From NCBI GenBank assembly GCA_024734555.1, contig JANPWX010000247.1, forward strand, positions 1,369,239 through 1,433,238: DNA of 64,000 bases. Direction: 5' to 3'. The DNA comes from Trochalopteron elliotii. Its lineage: Eukaryota; Chordata; Aves; Passeriformes; Leiothrichidae. Position 1 is the first letter of the stretch. Every line of letters begins with the position of its first letter. The notes beneath the pieces are model-generated. The model did not search any database. It saw only the letters and a program-made list of their open reading frames with translations, and was not told where the DNA came from. Positions 23,501 to 36,470 of this stretch are shown here, one piece after another. The position numbers and the translations under genes were made by a program.

Positions 23501-25260
23501 CATGTCTGAAACTGTGGCTCTGGAGCAGGTCTGGGTCCTGGGGACGGACAGCTGGGCAGATGGGGTTCATGGCTGACAGCGGCTCACACAGGGAAGCTTT
23601 GGGTTGAGGAGGTGCCTCCAGGTGCCGTGTCCTTGCTGGCTTCTTATTGTCTTCCAGTGGAGCCACCTGGGGTCATGGTTCTTCATCTGGTGATGCTGAA
23701 GACTGCTTGTGCCTCGCTTGAGGTTTCGAGCATTTCAGAGTGTTATTTTCAATGTTTATGTTTCAACACAGGGCTGCAAGTTGGGAGGGAAGAGCAATTC
23801 TAAAATTTAACCAATCTCTTTGTGTGAATGTCACCTCAAAGGAAGCCAAGGGTTGTGTTGCTGAGGCTGAGCCTTCCTGCTGGTTGGTGTCAGCTGCAGC
23901 TCCTTTAGGCTGCCTTCTGGCCGTGTGCAGCCTTTTCCTGCTGGGACATAAGCCACTGTGTGGGGTGGCAGGGCAAGTCCTTCTTCTGGTGAAGCCCAAA
24001 TCAAAGATAGGATCTGTAAGAAATCTCTTCTGGTTCCTCAGCCTCTGGGTGCAGGCAATCAGTGAGTTTGTCCCCACAGTTTTGTGGTTTTTTTCTGCTT
24101 CCTTTTTGGGAGCAAAGGTGGTACATTTTTTTTAGTGGAAGTGGAGGCAGTCCAGCACCAGAGGTTGTTTGGCTGATAGATTTTCTCTGCTCACTTAAAA
24201 AATGAGGCTGGCACCTCTTGGAAGACATCTTTCCTATACTGAGAATACTTTTCTATGCTTTCATGCTTGTGTTCTTCACAGTTCTTCGGAGACATGTCTG
24301 AACAGGGATGAAAAACCCATCTCTGTGGTGGGCTCTTTCTTTCCTAAACTCTCCTTGGACTCTGTTGTGGTCTCGAAGGGGAGGCTGTGGTGTTTTATGG
24401 ATACATTAAAAGAGGGTAATTTTTTGTTTGCTATTCTGCTTAAATCTGGGGAAAAACTGTTGTAGGTTGAGATAGCTAAAACTGGCTGTCTGTAGTTAGC
24501 ATGGCAAGGGCTGTGGGTTGGATATCTTTGGCCCCCGCCAGCCAGGCTGCGTCATCCTACCACAGCAAGCAGCCAGAGGGAGAAGAGAAACCTGAGATGC
24601 ACAACATGTAAATACTCCAGAAATACTAGGAATTTGGCAAGAAGGCCAGCAGTGGCTTCCTCTCTCCCTGAAGATATTGCCATATGCCCAGAGATGAATC
24701 CAGTTATTTCAGCAGTGTTGGCAAAACTAGTTTTTGACTCCCCACTGCTCCCAGACTGGCACGAGCACTGCCCTGTCTTCCTGGGGCCAGGGGGCTGCAG
24801 TGTGAGGAGGAGACATGGACGACCAGGGAAAAGCAGTGCCATGGGAATAGCAGGACCAGCAGTGTGGCAGCCAGGGTATGAGGCAGCTGCCTTGGGCAGA
24901 GAGCCTCACCTGGGAGCAGTGCATCTTCATGCACACCAGCCCCCTGACCTGGTTTTGGGGTGCAGGATTGAGGCTGGCACGGGGGGTGAGGGCAGGACAC
25001 ACACCTCCTGCTTGCATCCTGTGCTGTCTTCTTTGCCTTTTGAGATCTGATGGGATTGTGCCACGATATAGAATAGCTGCAGGCAGATCCCTTTTATGAC
25101 ATATTACTGCAATAAAATTAGAAATTTATGGCAGTCAGAGATCTAGGTATGTGCCCATAATTTTTCCTTGCTGCTGTGTGTTGTCCGGTTAGTTGGCACA
25201 TGAACTCAACTGATCCGTGAGAGAAAGAGACGATGCCGGGTGTGCTGCCCCTTCCTGCCT
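20546..25260. other. Unique non-coding DNA
   Basis: No gene is recognised. A short CCTGT pentamer run lies at about 20652-20671 and an AT-rich TATG/TGTA-rich section at 22870-22975. A 189-codon open frame (20513-21082, plus) begins with TTG inside the CR1 tail and shows nothing recognisable, so it is taken as chance. Confidence 0.55.
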
Positions 25261-25271
25261 AATGCCTGGAG

Positions 25272-25310
25272 CCCTGGAATTCCGCCCTGGAATTCTACCC
25301 TGGAGTCTGG
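25272..25310. repeat. Three-copy 13-bp tandem repeat
   Basis: Three consecutive 13-base units start with CCCTGGA: the first two are CCCTGGAATTCNN and the third CCCTGGAGTCTGG. This is a small recent tandem duplication. Confidence 0.8.
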
Positions 25311-25496
25311 CACCGCCAGGGGTGCTGGGCTGGCACAACATAGCAGGGGCTTGTGAGAGGGTTTGGACAGTAGGAAACAATGTACCACTGCAGCACCTCC
25401 TGTGAGAGATCTCCCTTGTCAGCTTGTGACAAACCTTGGGTTCCTGCTCGGTAGTACCACTTCTCTGGCCTTGTTACTGCTACAAATGGAAGGTAT

Positions 25497-25650
25497 GTGG
25501 TGGGTTTTGGTTTGGGGCTTTGGTTTGGTTTGTTTTGTTTGTTTGTTTGGATTTTTTACGTTTTGGTGTTTTTTTGGTGAGTTGTGGGGTTTGTTTTTGT
25601 GTTGGTTTGTTTTCTTTTTAAATCTTTATTTTATTTTTTAATGAGAGGGA
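25497..25650. repeat. G/T-biased low-complexity tract, (GTTT)n-like
   Basis: For about 150 bases the plus strand is made almost only of G and T, with a clean GTTT/GTTTG repeat core at about 25530-25550. Cytosine is nearly absent. The tract ends in a T/A-rich run. It probably derives from slippage of a (GTTT)n microsatellite. Confidence 0.8.
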
Positions 25651-25659
25651 GAGATACTT

Positions 25660-28600
25660 CATTGTATAGGAATGCCAGGGTCAAGAATTCACATCCAGCT
25701 CCCAGTTCCACTCTTCTGTACATAGCCCTTCTTCCTCCATGCCATCTGTCTGTTGAAATTAATGCTTTAATACCCTCTACAGGGTAGCATTACTGTTTAT
25801 TTATTCCAATGTTTAAGTTTCTTTTCGACTTTTGGGATTAAGCTGGAGCGTCCAGGCATCATCGTGGACTGTGAAAATCCCAGGATAGCATGTCTCTTGA
25901 AAAGGGGGGAAATACGTGAAATGCTGGTTTGCCTGTGTTTTCCTTGGCTTGTTTTCCTAGCTGTGGCTCCTGAGGCAGGGGAGGGGGCCAATGCCCTAGC
26001 TCCTGTGGTGTGACCCAAAGCAAAGAACATTTGGTGTGCAATACCCCAGAGTCCTGATGGATATACCACCTTGGTGCTCCTCTGCTCCTTGGAGCCCTTC
26101 CCTGCTGGCTGTACCCTGGAATTCAAGCACAGTATCATCAGAATAGCCTTTAGGAACTGCTAGATTTCTGACGTGCATGACTTTTTTCCCCTTCAGAGGT
26201 AGGCAGAGCCTGAGACCATCCCACAACAGTACTTCTTTAACAGAAGAAAGATTACAAGTATCAATATAATTAGCAATCCTGCATTTCTCATCTTTATCTG
26301 CTACTGGGAGCATCTCCCAGGGTGGGCTCAGAATTGTTTGGATCCCACCTGAACCTGCAGCACATCCTGGGAACCCTTTTCCTTTCTATTGCCTTCCTTT
26401 GTTATATTCTATTTACTGTCTGTGCTTGGGGGGATGTTGTTTGGGTTCCAGTTTAGTGTGTGACTCAGCACTGCTGTATGTTTTGTTCTGCTGTTGATTT
26501 CTGCATTCCCTGAAACCTACTGGTGCTTTCAGCTGATGACACCAAAGTGTCTTATCCTAAATTTGTGGCTGTGATCTCTCTACCAGCCACCACCCTCCTT
26601 TGCCTGCTGAGGTCTTCCCTTGGCCATGCTGTCCTGTGGTGGAGACCATGTTTACCTGGAGTTAGCATGCACATTAGCCAGTAATTGTCACATTAATTGC
26701 GTTGTGATAACTGCATGGTATCGAGCAGGGTCTGTGCAGACAGATTCCCCTGCTTACCCCACTGGCCTGGCTGCCCTGGCCCTCTGTGGATGCCCACTCG
26801 GCTCCTGGGGAGCTCCCCTCCTGCCATCAGGACCTGGAGATGGTGCTTTCCTTCCTGTGTGTCTGGATAGGATATGTCCTTTTTATTTTGCATCCCGGAG
26901 CCTTAATTACTCTCAACAAGTCCCTTTCACACTTGGAAAATCCTGTAGCAATTTCAGTCTGAATTACTTTCTCTGAGGCTTTGGTTTAGATGAGTGCACC
27001 TGCTCTGGGGTTCCAGTGGTAATTGGGCTGTAATAGTTATGATCCTTTAAATGCACTTAAGGTACCATGAGCTTTAAGAACTGATAACGATGCAATCTGG
27101 CATCTCAGCACTGGTTTTGTCTAGTCTCTGAGCATTTTGGTTTAAATAATATTGTTTTGCCATTTGTGAAGATTGCAAATATTCACAGGTTTTGGAACTT
27201 GGATGTATTTAATCAAATGCTGCCCTGTTCTCATGTACTCATCCCACAGATCTGGGTCCTGGGCTGCTCCTCATTTCCCACTCCTCCAAACCCCTGCTGA
27301 GCTCAGTGGGAGTTTTGCCAGAACAAGGCCCTAAAAAAGAAGTATGACTCATTTGAGCAGTTGTGCTCATTTGTGCACCAGTCCAGGCTCATGTTAAAAG
27401 GATATTAAACAAAAAATACTAAAGAACCTACTTGTCTTGTCCTTGCCTAGAGCAAACATTTATCCTGGGATTGGTCCAGCAGGTTAAAGATGGCTTTTCC
27501 TCTGGTTCGTGTGTTACTTAGGATTTTGTGGTGTGGATACCATCAGAGCTTTCACAGTTCTCTGCTGCCTTAATTCCCCTCTAAGGAGGCAGGACAGGGA
27601 GGGGGACAAAGAAAAGAGAAAGACATCTCTCTCAGGCATGTACAGTAACAAGAGGTGTGCAGCCTGTAGCCTGCTGCTGAACTCAGAATATAAAATTTTC
27701 AAAATTACCAGTTGTGAGTGTGATAATGAACTGAAAGTAAATATGGTTCAATTTGCTGTGAATCATTCTTGGGGAGGGGTTCATTGGACTTAAATGAGCT
27801 AGCATTGTTGCAGTGCAAGAATAGAGTTGTTTCAGAATTAGACAGGCATATCTGCTTGGCAATGCAGAGCTGCAGCATCCCATTGGTACTGGGGAAAATT
27901 TGCCCTCAGAGAGGCTTCCTGGGATGGCTTGAGGAAGTTGTGTGGGTGGGGAAGGAACCAGCTGCTCCCACAGGGCCCTAGGACCTGGGAATTCACCTGT
28001 TGGTACCAAATGCTGTCTCCTCTCTTCAAATTGCCCTCAGATGAACACTTTGAGTTAAGGTAGTCACTGTGAGATGGAAGATTTTCCTTCACCAAAAAAG
28101 CCCTCTAAGCTCTCCTGGCAGGGAAAAGGGGCCATGAAATCATGATAATGGTTACTGCTGTAATGAGGTGTTACTGTAAACAAAAATAAGTATTTTTGTG
28201 CTCTTCCTTCCAGCAGGAATTTAAATTCCCAAAGCAGAACCACCTGTTCAGAATGGCTCAGACAATGTTCTACATCCAGGCAAGGAAAATAACTTTCCTT
28301 AAGAAAATTATTGCAGTTTTGCTCTGTGAGAGGTACAGGTGTGAGATGATGCCCTAACTTGGTGTTTGACTGGTGTAGCTTGACTAACCTGTGATGTAGA
28401 GAGAACTTGAAAATGCCCTGTCCTGTAGTGGGGAGACACAGAAATTGTGTATCGCCCTCTTTAAAGCCATGATCATGATTATGGGATGAGGCAAAGAGAT
28501 TTATATAAGCCATTCTCATTAATGCCAGTGGGAATTACTCAGAGCTGTACAAGTGCATCACAGTAAGAAATGTGCCTTGGCAGTTCACTATTAATATTTG

Positions 28601-29200
28601 AAGATAGTGCAAGAAAAGTCTCCTTCTCTGAGTCAAGTGGGCAAAATTTACAGATTTGGCAGAGGCCAAAGGGGAAATTCTGTTATTTTAGTCTTTGGAG
28701 AGGTTATAGAAAGGTTAACCATTCATACATACAGATCCTCAAATACAAGGAGTTGCACATGTATGTGGCATATTAACTGTTCCCATGATTATAACTGCAG
28801 GTATTTAGCTACTGTCTGCAGGTTACTGATGGGCAAGAGCCCATCTCTCTTTTTAGGAGCTGCTGACCATCTTTGCTGACCTACTCAGTGCTGGTGCTCA
28901 TCATTGGGCAGGAAAGGCTGCTGCCATTCTGCTTGCAGTTACATGCTGTACTTAAACAACATGGGGAGACTGTAGGCAGCAGAAGCAATGCAATAAGCAA
29001 GATCAGAATTTGTGATTTTAGTCTAGTGAAGTATCTCAAAGAGTTTGATTCATTTGAAGCAGCCATCGAAGTGGGTAGAAAGGACTGTGTATTTATGTGA
29101 AGTACACTGAAAGGCAAACATTGACCTCTACTTGATGTTTCTGAGTTACTCATTATTCCTCTGGTTTATATCAGCAACAAGCTTTCAAGTTGGTTTCTTC
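25660..29200. other. Unique non-coding DNA
   Basis: No gene is recognised on either strand. Open frames reach 151 codons (28519-28064, minus, ATG start), without a signal peptide, a membrane segment or a known motif. A poly-T run at about 29212-29227 marks the right end. Confidence 0.5.
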
Positions 29201-29264
29201 ATATTTTGCCTATTTTTTTTTTTTTTTGAGTAGGCATGTAGTTTCAGTCTTAATATGTGACTTC

Positions 29265-29315
29265 CAGTAGGAAGTTGTATTTATGGGTCAGTAGGAAGTA
29301 TTATATTTATGGGTC
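29265..29315. repeat. Local tandem duplication, about 25 bp
   Basis: CAGTAGGAAGTTGTATTTAT continues to GGGT and is followed directly by a second copy with a three-base insertion, CAGTAGGAAGTATTATATTT and then ATGGGT. Two near-identical units suggest a recent duplication. Confidence 0.75.
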
Positions 29316-32300
29316 CTGTCCTGCAGTTTACCCAGTACAGCCTGCAGCCTTGTTCTCCAACTGACCCTCCTTCCATGGATGGCAGAGCTGGGGCTGCAGC
29401 TGGTAGCAGTGTGGTACTGTGGTCTTGTCCAGTCCCTGTAAGAACTGTGCCTAATTGCTGCCATGATGTTTAAACTAATTTTCTTTATTATTCTTAGCAT
29501 TATTTACATAATTTTTTTATGGAAACCCATTCCACCCAAACAAGATAAAGTAAAATTTACTATTCCTGACAGATGTTGACAGCTTTGGAACAATGCAGGA
29601 AGTGCTGACTGCATCCGTGCAGTGCCACTGGCTTGGAAGAAGGTTCACCAAAGCAGACGAGTCCTGCCTCTCACCCTGTGGATGCTAAATGCCAGAGGTA
29701 ACCTTTATAGCAGCATGTTTCAGGTGGCAGTCCAGCCCCAAGCCCGGGGTTCCCTGCTGACAGGTCCTTGCTCATGGCTGCACAAGTTGAGATTCATCAG
29801 TTTTCACATTCCCAGCAAATGAACTGGTGAGGTAGAAGTTGGTGTTACAGATACTTGGTGCAAACCACCTTCAGGACTTTTAGTAAAAAGTCCAGGATCT
29901 TGGAGATCTTCAGCTGCTACACAGAATACTCAGGATGGTTGTGTGCACCCTCAAGTTGAAAGCAGAGGATTTAAATAGAGGACAGGCACAGAGAAATTTC
30001 TCTCCTTCAGGTGAGCAGTGGCCAAATCCTGACCCAGTGTCTATACCTCTTATCACCCCTATATGGCGGGAACTCTGATAGAGTTTGGCAGCATAATGGT
30101 GTGTGCTGTTTTGATACTTCAACAGAGATAACAGGATGCCTAAATAAATCCTGTTTGATGCTTAAATAAGGATTTCATCCTGCTATGTCTGTAGGCAGAT
30201 ACCAAACAGAGTTTATGATTCATTGTCCAAGAATTTGATCCTTTCTTTCATTTTTTTTTGCACTCCAACTTGAAGTATTTTAACTAGCTAGTAATTATGG
30301 AAAGGAAATAAAGAATGTAGTCACATAATAGTCATGTGGAATAAAGTTAGCAGATAATTAGGTGTTGGAAACTGTGCACCTAGGAAGGTCCAGTTATTTC
30401 CTTAATACTGATATTTAACTGGACAGTTAAAAAGTAGAGATTCTTGAATGTTCACTGCTTTCCTGTTATTAAAAAAACATCAGACATGTGAGGGTGTGTG
30501 TCTCCCCTCCCTTGCTATGTGGCAACAGTTACAGGGTAAAACTACTTGAACACCCTGCCACTGTTACCATGTGTGCTGCGTAACAACTGTTAGCACCAGC
30601 TGGGCCCAGCCAGTAACACCGCGCTTGTAAGGCCAGAGCAGCTTTTAGACTACAGCTAAAATGTCTTCTACTATTCTTCTACTGTTCCTTCTCCTCCTAC
30701 TGTGAGTGACTGAAGCTGAGCCTAGCTGCAGGAGGTTGGCTGAAGTGTGGTTCCCTCCTGAGTGCAGGCACGGGCCAAGGTGGGAGCTGGGGACAGCTTG
30801 TGAGCACCAGGGAGAGAGCCCAGGTGAGGGCAGCTCGATGCTTGTTGGAAAGGGAAAAACATATTTTTATTCCAGCAGCTAAAACCCTTTTGTATTTTGG
30901 TTTCTTTTAGCAGCTATTTATCCAAAACATTTGGGAGAAAAGCTGTCTCTTTATTAAATATTTAACACCCTTGCCTTCAGCTGTGGGCTGAGAAAGCTCC
31001 CAATCCACATGTGAGTCACCAAGAACTCCTCCGACAGAAGCAGAGGAATTCCAGACTGGAGATTGCTAGAGGAAAAAAAAAAAGTTTGCTGATTTGGAAA
31101 AAGTCCAAAATGGTTCACATCTCTCATATATCATAAAACGAGCGCTGCAGTCAGTCTGCTGGGTATGTGGACAAGGAGTCACAGACCCCCAGATCTGAAG
31201 TGGAAAAGCTCTCATAATGCTAGGGAGCATCACACCCTATGTAATACAGATGAGAAGTACCCCCAGTAACTGGTCTTTTATTAAATGCTGTCTGCATTTG
31301 GATCCTGACATGTCGGAGGTGACAAGGTGTAGATCACTGCTTACTGTAGTAGTTTATTGCATTGGTGAATTAGTGCTAGTTTTAATCCATGCAGCTTTCA
31401 CCTTCAGCCATCCATTAGCAGGCACCTCTTGGCAAAGCCAGGAGATCCATGATTTGGAGGTGCCCCACTCTCTCAGGCTGACTTTCTGGGATTCATGTTC
31501 AGAGAGCAGGAGTGCAGGCTCCTGCAAAAAGAGCGTGTGGTAACAAATGGTGCGATAAGAATGAGGTGTGATAACAAAAAAGGTCACGGCTATCCTAGCA
31601 CTGCTGGTGGTGAGCACTGTGCTTACGTGTGCTGTGCAGGCATGGAGTGTGATCGACTCTTTACTTCTATTAAAGTGACAGGAACGGAATGAATAAAATG
31701 AGATGAAACTTTTTTGGTATGTTTCTCCCTTTGGCCAAATTATTTTATCAACATCCCAAAGAATTTTTCAGCTACAGAGGTGTATGTCAGTCTCTGTCCC
31801 ATAGCCAATTACAGGGGCATCTCCAGCAGTGGTTTTGCACCTCTTTCCACTGCAGACTACTTAAAAATTTTTACTGGTGATGAGGGTTCCTCGTATAGCA
31901 AACTTACACTTCCTGACAAGAGGTTTACTCTTCCCATTACTACTTGTAGATACTTAAATGGGGTTCACAGTATATAACAATATTTTCACTGGTTGAAAAC
32001 CATTGGTCTGTGACACAGGTAGTTTCTGTGCACTCTGAGATCACTCCTCTAGGGAAGACATGGCCATTAAACATTTTTTTAGGCCATGTGCTCTGAGTAC
32101 TTTAAAGGAACTTCTTGTAGCTAATGTGCTTGATTCTGATTTCAAAGTAATGTTTCTGTATTGCCTTGCTTTGAGCTTATTCCTGATGTAAGATTATGAA
32201 AGAAAGATCCTTTTTCTTCTGGCTCTTGAGCTTAGAAGTGCAAACCTTATAGCCTTATCACCTAGCCCTACATGGTGCCTATTGGAAGGTGAGGGGTGAC

Positions 32301-35300
32301 ACCAGTAGCACATGTTAATAACATGTCCTCAGCTGGGCAGCACTCACTGGCCAACATTTTCTGGTAGAAGTCACTTGGCTCCCTTGACCAGGACCTCTGC
32401 CTTGTGCAGGTGGGACATGCACAGCTCCCTCTTGTGTGTGTCTGCCTTTTGGGTAGAAAGGGTTAACAAATATGGCTCTTTCTGGCTCTGTCTGTGTCAC
32501 CCTATCTGGGAGGTTGTCAAAAGTCAGTTTGAATGTTAAAGACTGAAAACAGTCAGATTTGATGGGCATTCTGCAAATAACTGGAGACAAGATGACCAGG
32601 AGATGGTTTGTACCAGCACTATGGAAAATGTTAAGATCCTTTTTAAAACTCGCTGACCAGATGTGCTGCCATGTGTACCTGGATGAACATGTGTGTAAGG
32701 ACTCCTTGCCAGGAGGAGCTGGTGTGGCCATCCATCTGTGCCTGAGCTGGCTAACACAGCTGGCAGCTCCATTCCTGCCCATTGCTCAGATTGCCCAACA
32801 CTGCAATCACCAGCTCTTTGATGAAAGGCGGGTTCATGTATCAGATTGTTGAGCCGTAGGGATAGGGGATTAGGTTTGCAGTGTAATCTTTCTGTAACAT
32901 GCCTCTTGATCCAGAGACTGTGCTTTATAAAAGAGCTCTTTTCTCTCTGACATTGGGGAGGCCTGCTCAGGGACGACTATCTTCTACCTTCATTTGGAGA
33001 TAGTAAGGCTGCTACTGACCTGATGTTTGTGAAGGTCACAGCTGCAGCAGGCAAAATTAGTTCTGTGCAGGACAGTTAAGTAGATTGGATTTTCTCAGTT
33101 GTAGCTGATTTGCTTTCATCTGGGTTCCTCTTGCAAAACCATTTAAAGTCCATTCCGTTCTGCCCCCCACTGCCTATTTATGGGAAAAGACTGGAAAGTG
33201 GGTATTCCTGCCTGGGATTCAATTCTGCTTCAAGCCCTATTCTTATATATTTCCAGGAAAGTGTCTCCAGAGGCTGGGGCAGGCTGTGTAATCACTCTGG
33301 AGCTTTGGGTTGTATTTCATCCCGTCATGAATGTTGTAGGGCCAGTTGGGCTGGTCCTCCCCTGTGCCAGCTGACTGCAGCTTTGCACTGTCTGCCTTGG
33401 ATCCAAAACCCTTCTGGGACCCTTCTGTAGATTCCTGGTAATGTTGCTGCAGTTTTAACTGAGCCCCTTTCCAGTCCAGCTTTGTTTCTGGAGCCTGATG
33501 AAGCCAGTTTATCTGGGTCAAAACGCATCAAAGCCTATGTCTTCTAATCAAGGAAAAAACTTCTGATTTGAGTACCAGATCGGTTATGTTCTGGCCACTA
33601 GGAAACCTGTCAGCTACCTGGCTGTGCTGGCAAAACATGACATATGGTTGTGCGTGGGAAGCCTGTTCCTTGTGAGCATGGTGAGGTGTAAGAGGGAGAG
33701 TGATTTTCACCCGGCTGCATTTTACTTCAGTGACTTTGCCAACGGGATATAATTATGGTGGATCTTTGCCTGCTGCCTCAGGTTGCAAAGCAACCACCAA
33801 TGGAAAACACCTCTTGTTTCTAGGCATCCTCCTGTTTTCAATCCCTTTTATTTTAAGGTGTAGTGAAACCTGAAGTCTGCAGAAATTGTTGCTTGGTGCA
33901 TTTGGGAAGAGATAACTGGAATTTGTGGCAAACGACTGACAGAGTGAGTGCTTTGCCACACTGATGATAGACTGTATGATCCCAGTTAATCTCGATGATG
34001 TGAATGGGGAAAATTCATAGGTAGATTTGCTTGAGGGCCTAGCAGGGGCAATGTGGTGTTTGAAGGGGTATTTCCTTCTTTGTACCTTCTGCCTATCACA
34101 AATCTTTGCTGCCTGGGACTACATGGAAAAAGGGAGTATGGAGATAATTGAAGCAAAGGAGAGCTATTCTATGGTATGTTCCCACCTCCCCAAAACTGTA
34201 GCTGATGAGAGTTTAAAGGAGATGAGCTTTAATTGCTCCCAGAGCTTCATGTCTCTCCTCTCTGGATACCAGAACAGTGCTGGTAGCAGTTTTGGGTTCC
34301 GAGGAGTAGATTCCAGCCTGTCTGAGGGAGCCAAGAGGGCCACAGAGAGCAGGTTTGTCCCCTAATCCATGTATGCCAAGCAGGTCCCCTTGACCTGGTT
34401 GCTCTGATCAACTGTATTAACACAGAGCCTGTGTAACTGTGGCATTCTGCAAACTGGCTTGGAACTGATGCTGAAATGTCCTAGTGTAGAAACTGCTGGA
34501 AAAGAGAAGCACTAAAATAAAATTTTTGTATTTCATTTTCTTTTCTAAAAGCTTTGCTAACTACTCTTGTTCTGTACTGCACTGCAAACATACAATAATT
34601 CCCATTTGTCTTTGGCATTTTCTCTTACTTTTTATTGGTGTCTCCTTTGATGTTGTGACAGTATGTTCTGTGCTGGATTACAGGTATAAATACTGCTTTG
34701 GGCTTGGGCTTTTTAGTCAACATGCATTTGGGAAAGGTGTTAGCAACTGTCAAGGGGACAATGCACAGCCTGTGAACGTGCAGTAGTTGGAAACATAAGC
34801 ATCCTTTGTGTCTCTTTTCAGAATAAGTCTGAGGCATGAGAATTTCAGGTTTTCTATTCAGACAGTATTACATAGGAATATGAAGTATTTGACAGTTCTC
34901 TTATATTTACTCTTTTAATGTCAAAATGTGTCACATCTGGTATTAATTGGTGGAAAATTATGGCTCTAATTTACCAATTTGGTTGTCTGGGAAAACTGAA
35001 GTGAGTGTAACATAATAAATGAATGCCTATTAATCTTTAAAATTTCTCTGTTTACTGTCTGCTAAAATGTCCTGTTGCGTGGTGCTGTAAACAGCTTTCT
35101 GGAAATACTGTTATTCGTGGAGACGAATCACTGCCTGGGAGGGCCATGGCCAAAATGTTTCACATCACTGAGGGGAGGATGTGGCCTGCAGAAGCTCTGG
35201 GCCAGTGATGGTTTAGACACCCACGTGAGGAAGGTGGTGTCTCCTTCCTCTCCTGGGAGGAAGGAGGCTGCCATTCATTAATAACCCCATGGGGGTGCAG

Positions 35301-35480
35301 GCACAGTGTCCCCATTCCCTTGTGCGTGCCACCCTGTTCCAGGCTGTCATGGCTGTGGGGCAGGATGAGCAGCACATGGACTTGGCCTTTGCTCTTCTCT
35401 CTCCCTTCACCTGTGGCTGTTACCTCCCTGTGGGTTTCTTAGTCCAGGGCACAGGCTACTGCTTCATTGATGCCCAACAC
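29316..35480. other. Mostly unique non-coding DNA
   Basis: No complete gene is recognised. A candidate leader exon at 30661-30701 is listed separately. The 155-codon minus-strand frame at 32782-32315 starts with ATG but has no recognisable domain. The interval 33000-35480 holds only unrelated short frames. Confidence 0.5.
30661..30701 (+). other. Candidate signal-peptide first coding exon
   Basis: An ATG with an A at -3 (GCTAAAATGT) opens MSSTILLLFLLLL, a strongly hydrophobic leader. After 41 bases it meets GTGAGT (30702-30707), a consensus splice donor. Without splicing the frame stops at once (TGA at 30700-30702). The layout is that of many secreted or membrane proteins whose first exon encodes only a signal peptide. 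The caution is that the hydrophobicity comes from a C/T-rich, slightly repetitive stretch, which can arise by chance. No matching downstream exon was found, so this remains a weak candidate. Confidence 0.2.
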
Positions 35481-36470
35481 AAATAAAGATATTTGTCCAT
35501 GGTAATTGTTTTAATCATTATTAATGAACATTAATTTCCAACCAGAGCTCTCCAAAAGCCCGGAGATTTTTAAACTTGCCGACACAGGAGCGTAGGCAAA
35601 AGCAGTCGGGTTGTTCTTCCTGGGGTTGCAAATGAAACAGTTTGTCTCGCCTGCAGCGTGTGGATCAAACCCAGAGCACAGATACACTTTGGCAAGGCCC
35701 TGTCACTCTGTCCTGACAACCCCAGCTCTAACGAGACAGGCCTCCACTGCCTCTGCAACCGACAGGCAGGCAGAGCAGAGGAAGCTGGTGGCAGCACACT
35801 GTTACTTGGGTACTGTGTGTGGATGGTGACAGGCTCAATAGCTTTTCTATCAAAAGACACCCATGTGTTTGTGAAAATACATTTTCGGAGGCTCAAATAC
35901 CAGGTACTTATTTTAGTAGCAGAAAGCCCTGAAACATGCCAATTCTGGAATAAGCTGATTCTGAAAGCTGACATATTCTCTATGATTATTCCAGTATACG
36001 CCATCTGTCACTAACATATCCAAATATTTATGTATTTTGATTATTGTAACTGTTACGAGGGTACTGAAGCTCATAAATAATTTCATTTTCAGCAATCATT
36101 TTATTACTCTTCCATGGTTAGGTAATGACATTTTGCATGTGCCTGTTCAGACTCTGACACAAGGAAGAGTCACAGCATGGCTGTGCAAGTGACAGCCTTC
36201 TCACAAAGAACCTGTGGCCAGGGGATGCCTGAGTCCATGTCCTGCCTGGGTCTGTGCCAGTTCCCACTCCCTTCATCTCCTTGGGCTTCAGGCTGTGCTG
36301 CGCTTTCATTCAACTCCAGCCTGCCTTGTCAAGTGACTGCGCTTAGATTGGCAAATGATATAATATGACTAATTATGTTTAATGCAGATAATGTCTTATA
36401 ATCAAAATAAAGAGTGGATTGCAAACAGATCCTTAAAGGGCACCAGGCGTAGAATTGACGCTGTATTTAT
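35481..36470. other. AT-rich interval, candidate conserved non-coding elements
   Basis: Several segments (35490-35560, 35990-36130 and especially 36330-36440) are dense in homeodomain-type words such as TAATTA, ATGATATAAT and AATCAAAATAAAG, without repeat similarity. A 144-codon minus-strand frame (36004-35570) overlaps plus-strand frames and looks accidental. Enhancer function is an inference from composition. Confidence 0.25.

Noticed and set aside
28064..28519. 151-codon minus-strand ATG frame
   Set aside because: No motif or plausible splice context; composition like its surroundings.
32315..32782. 155-codon minus-strand ATG frame
   Set aside because: Overlapping frames on both strands and no recognisable domain.
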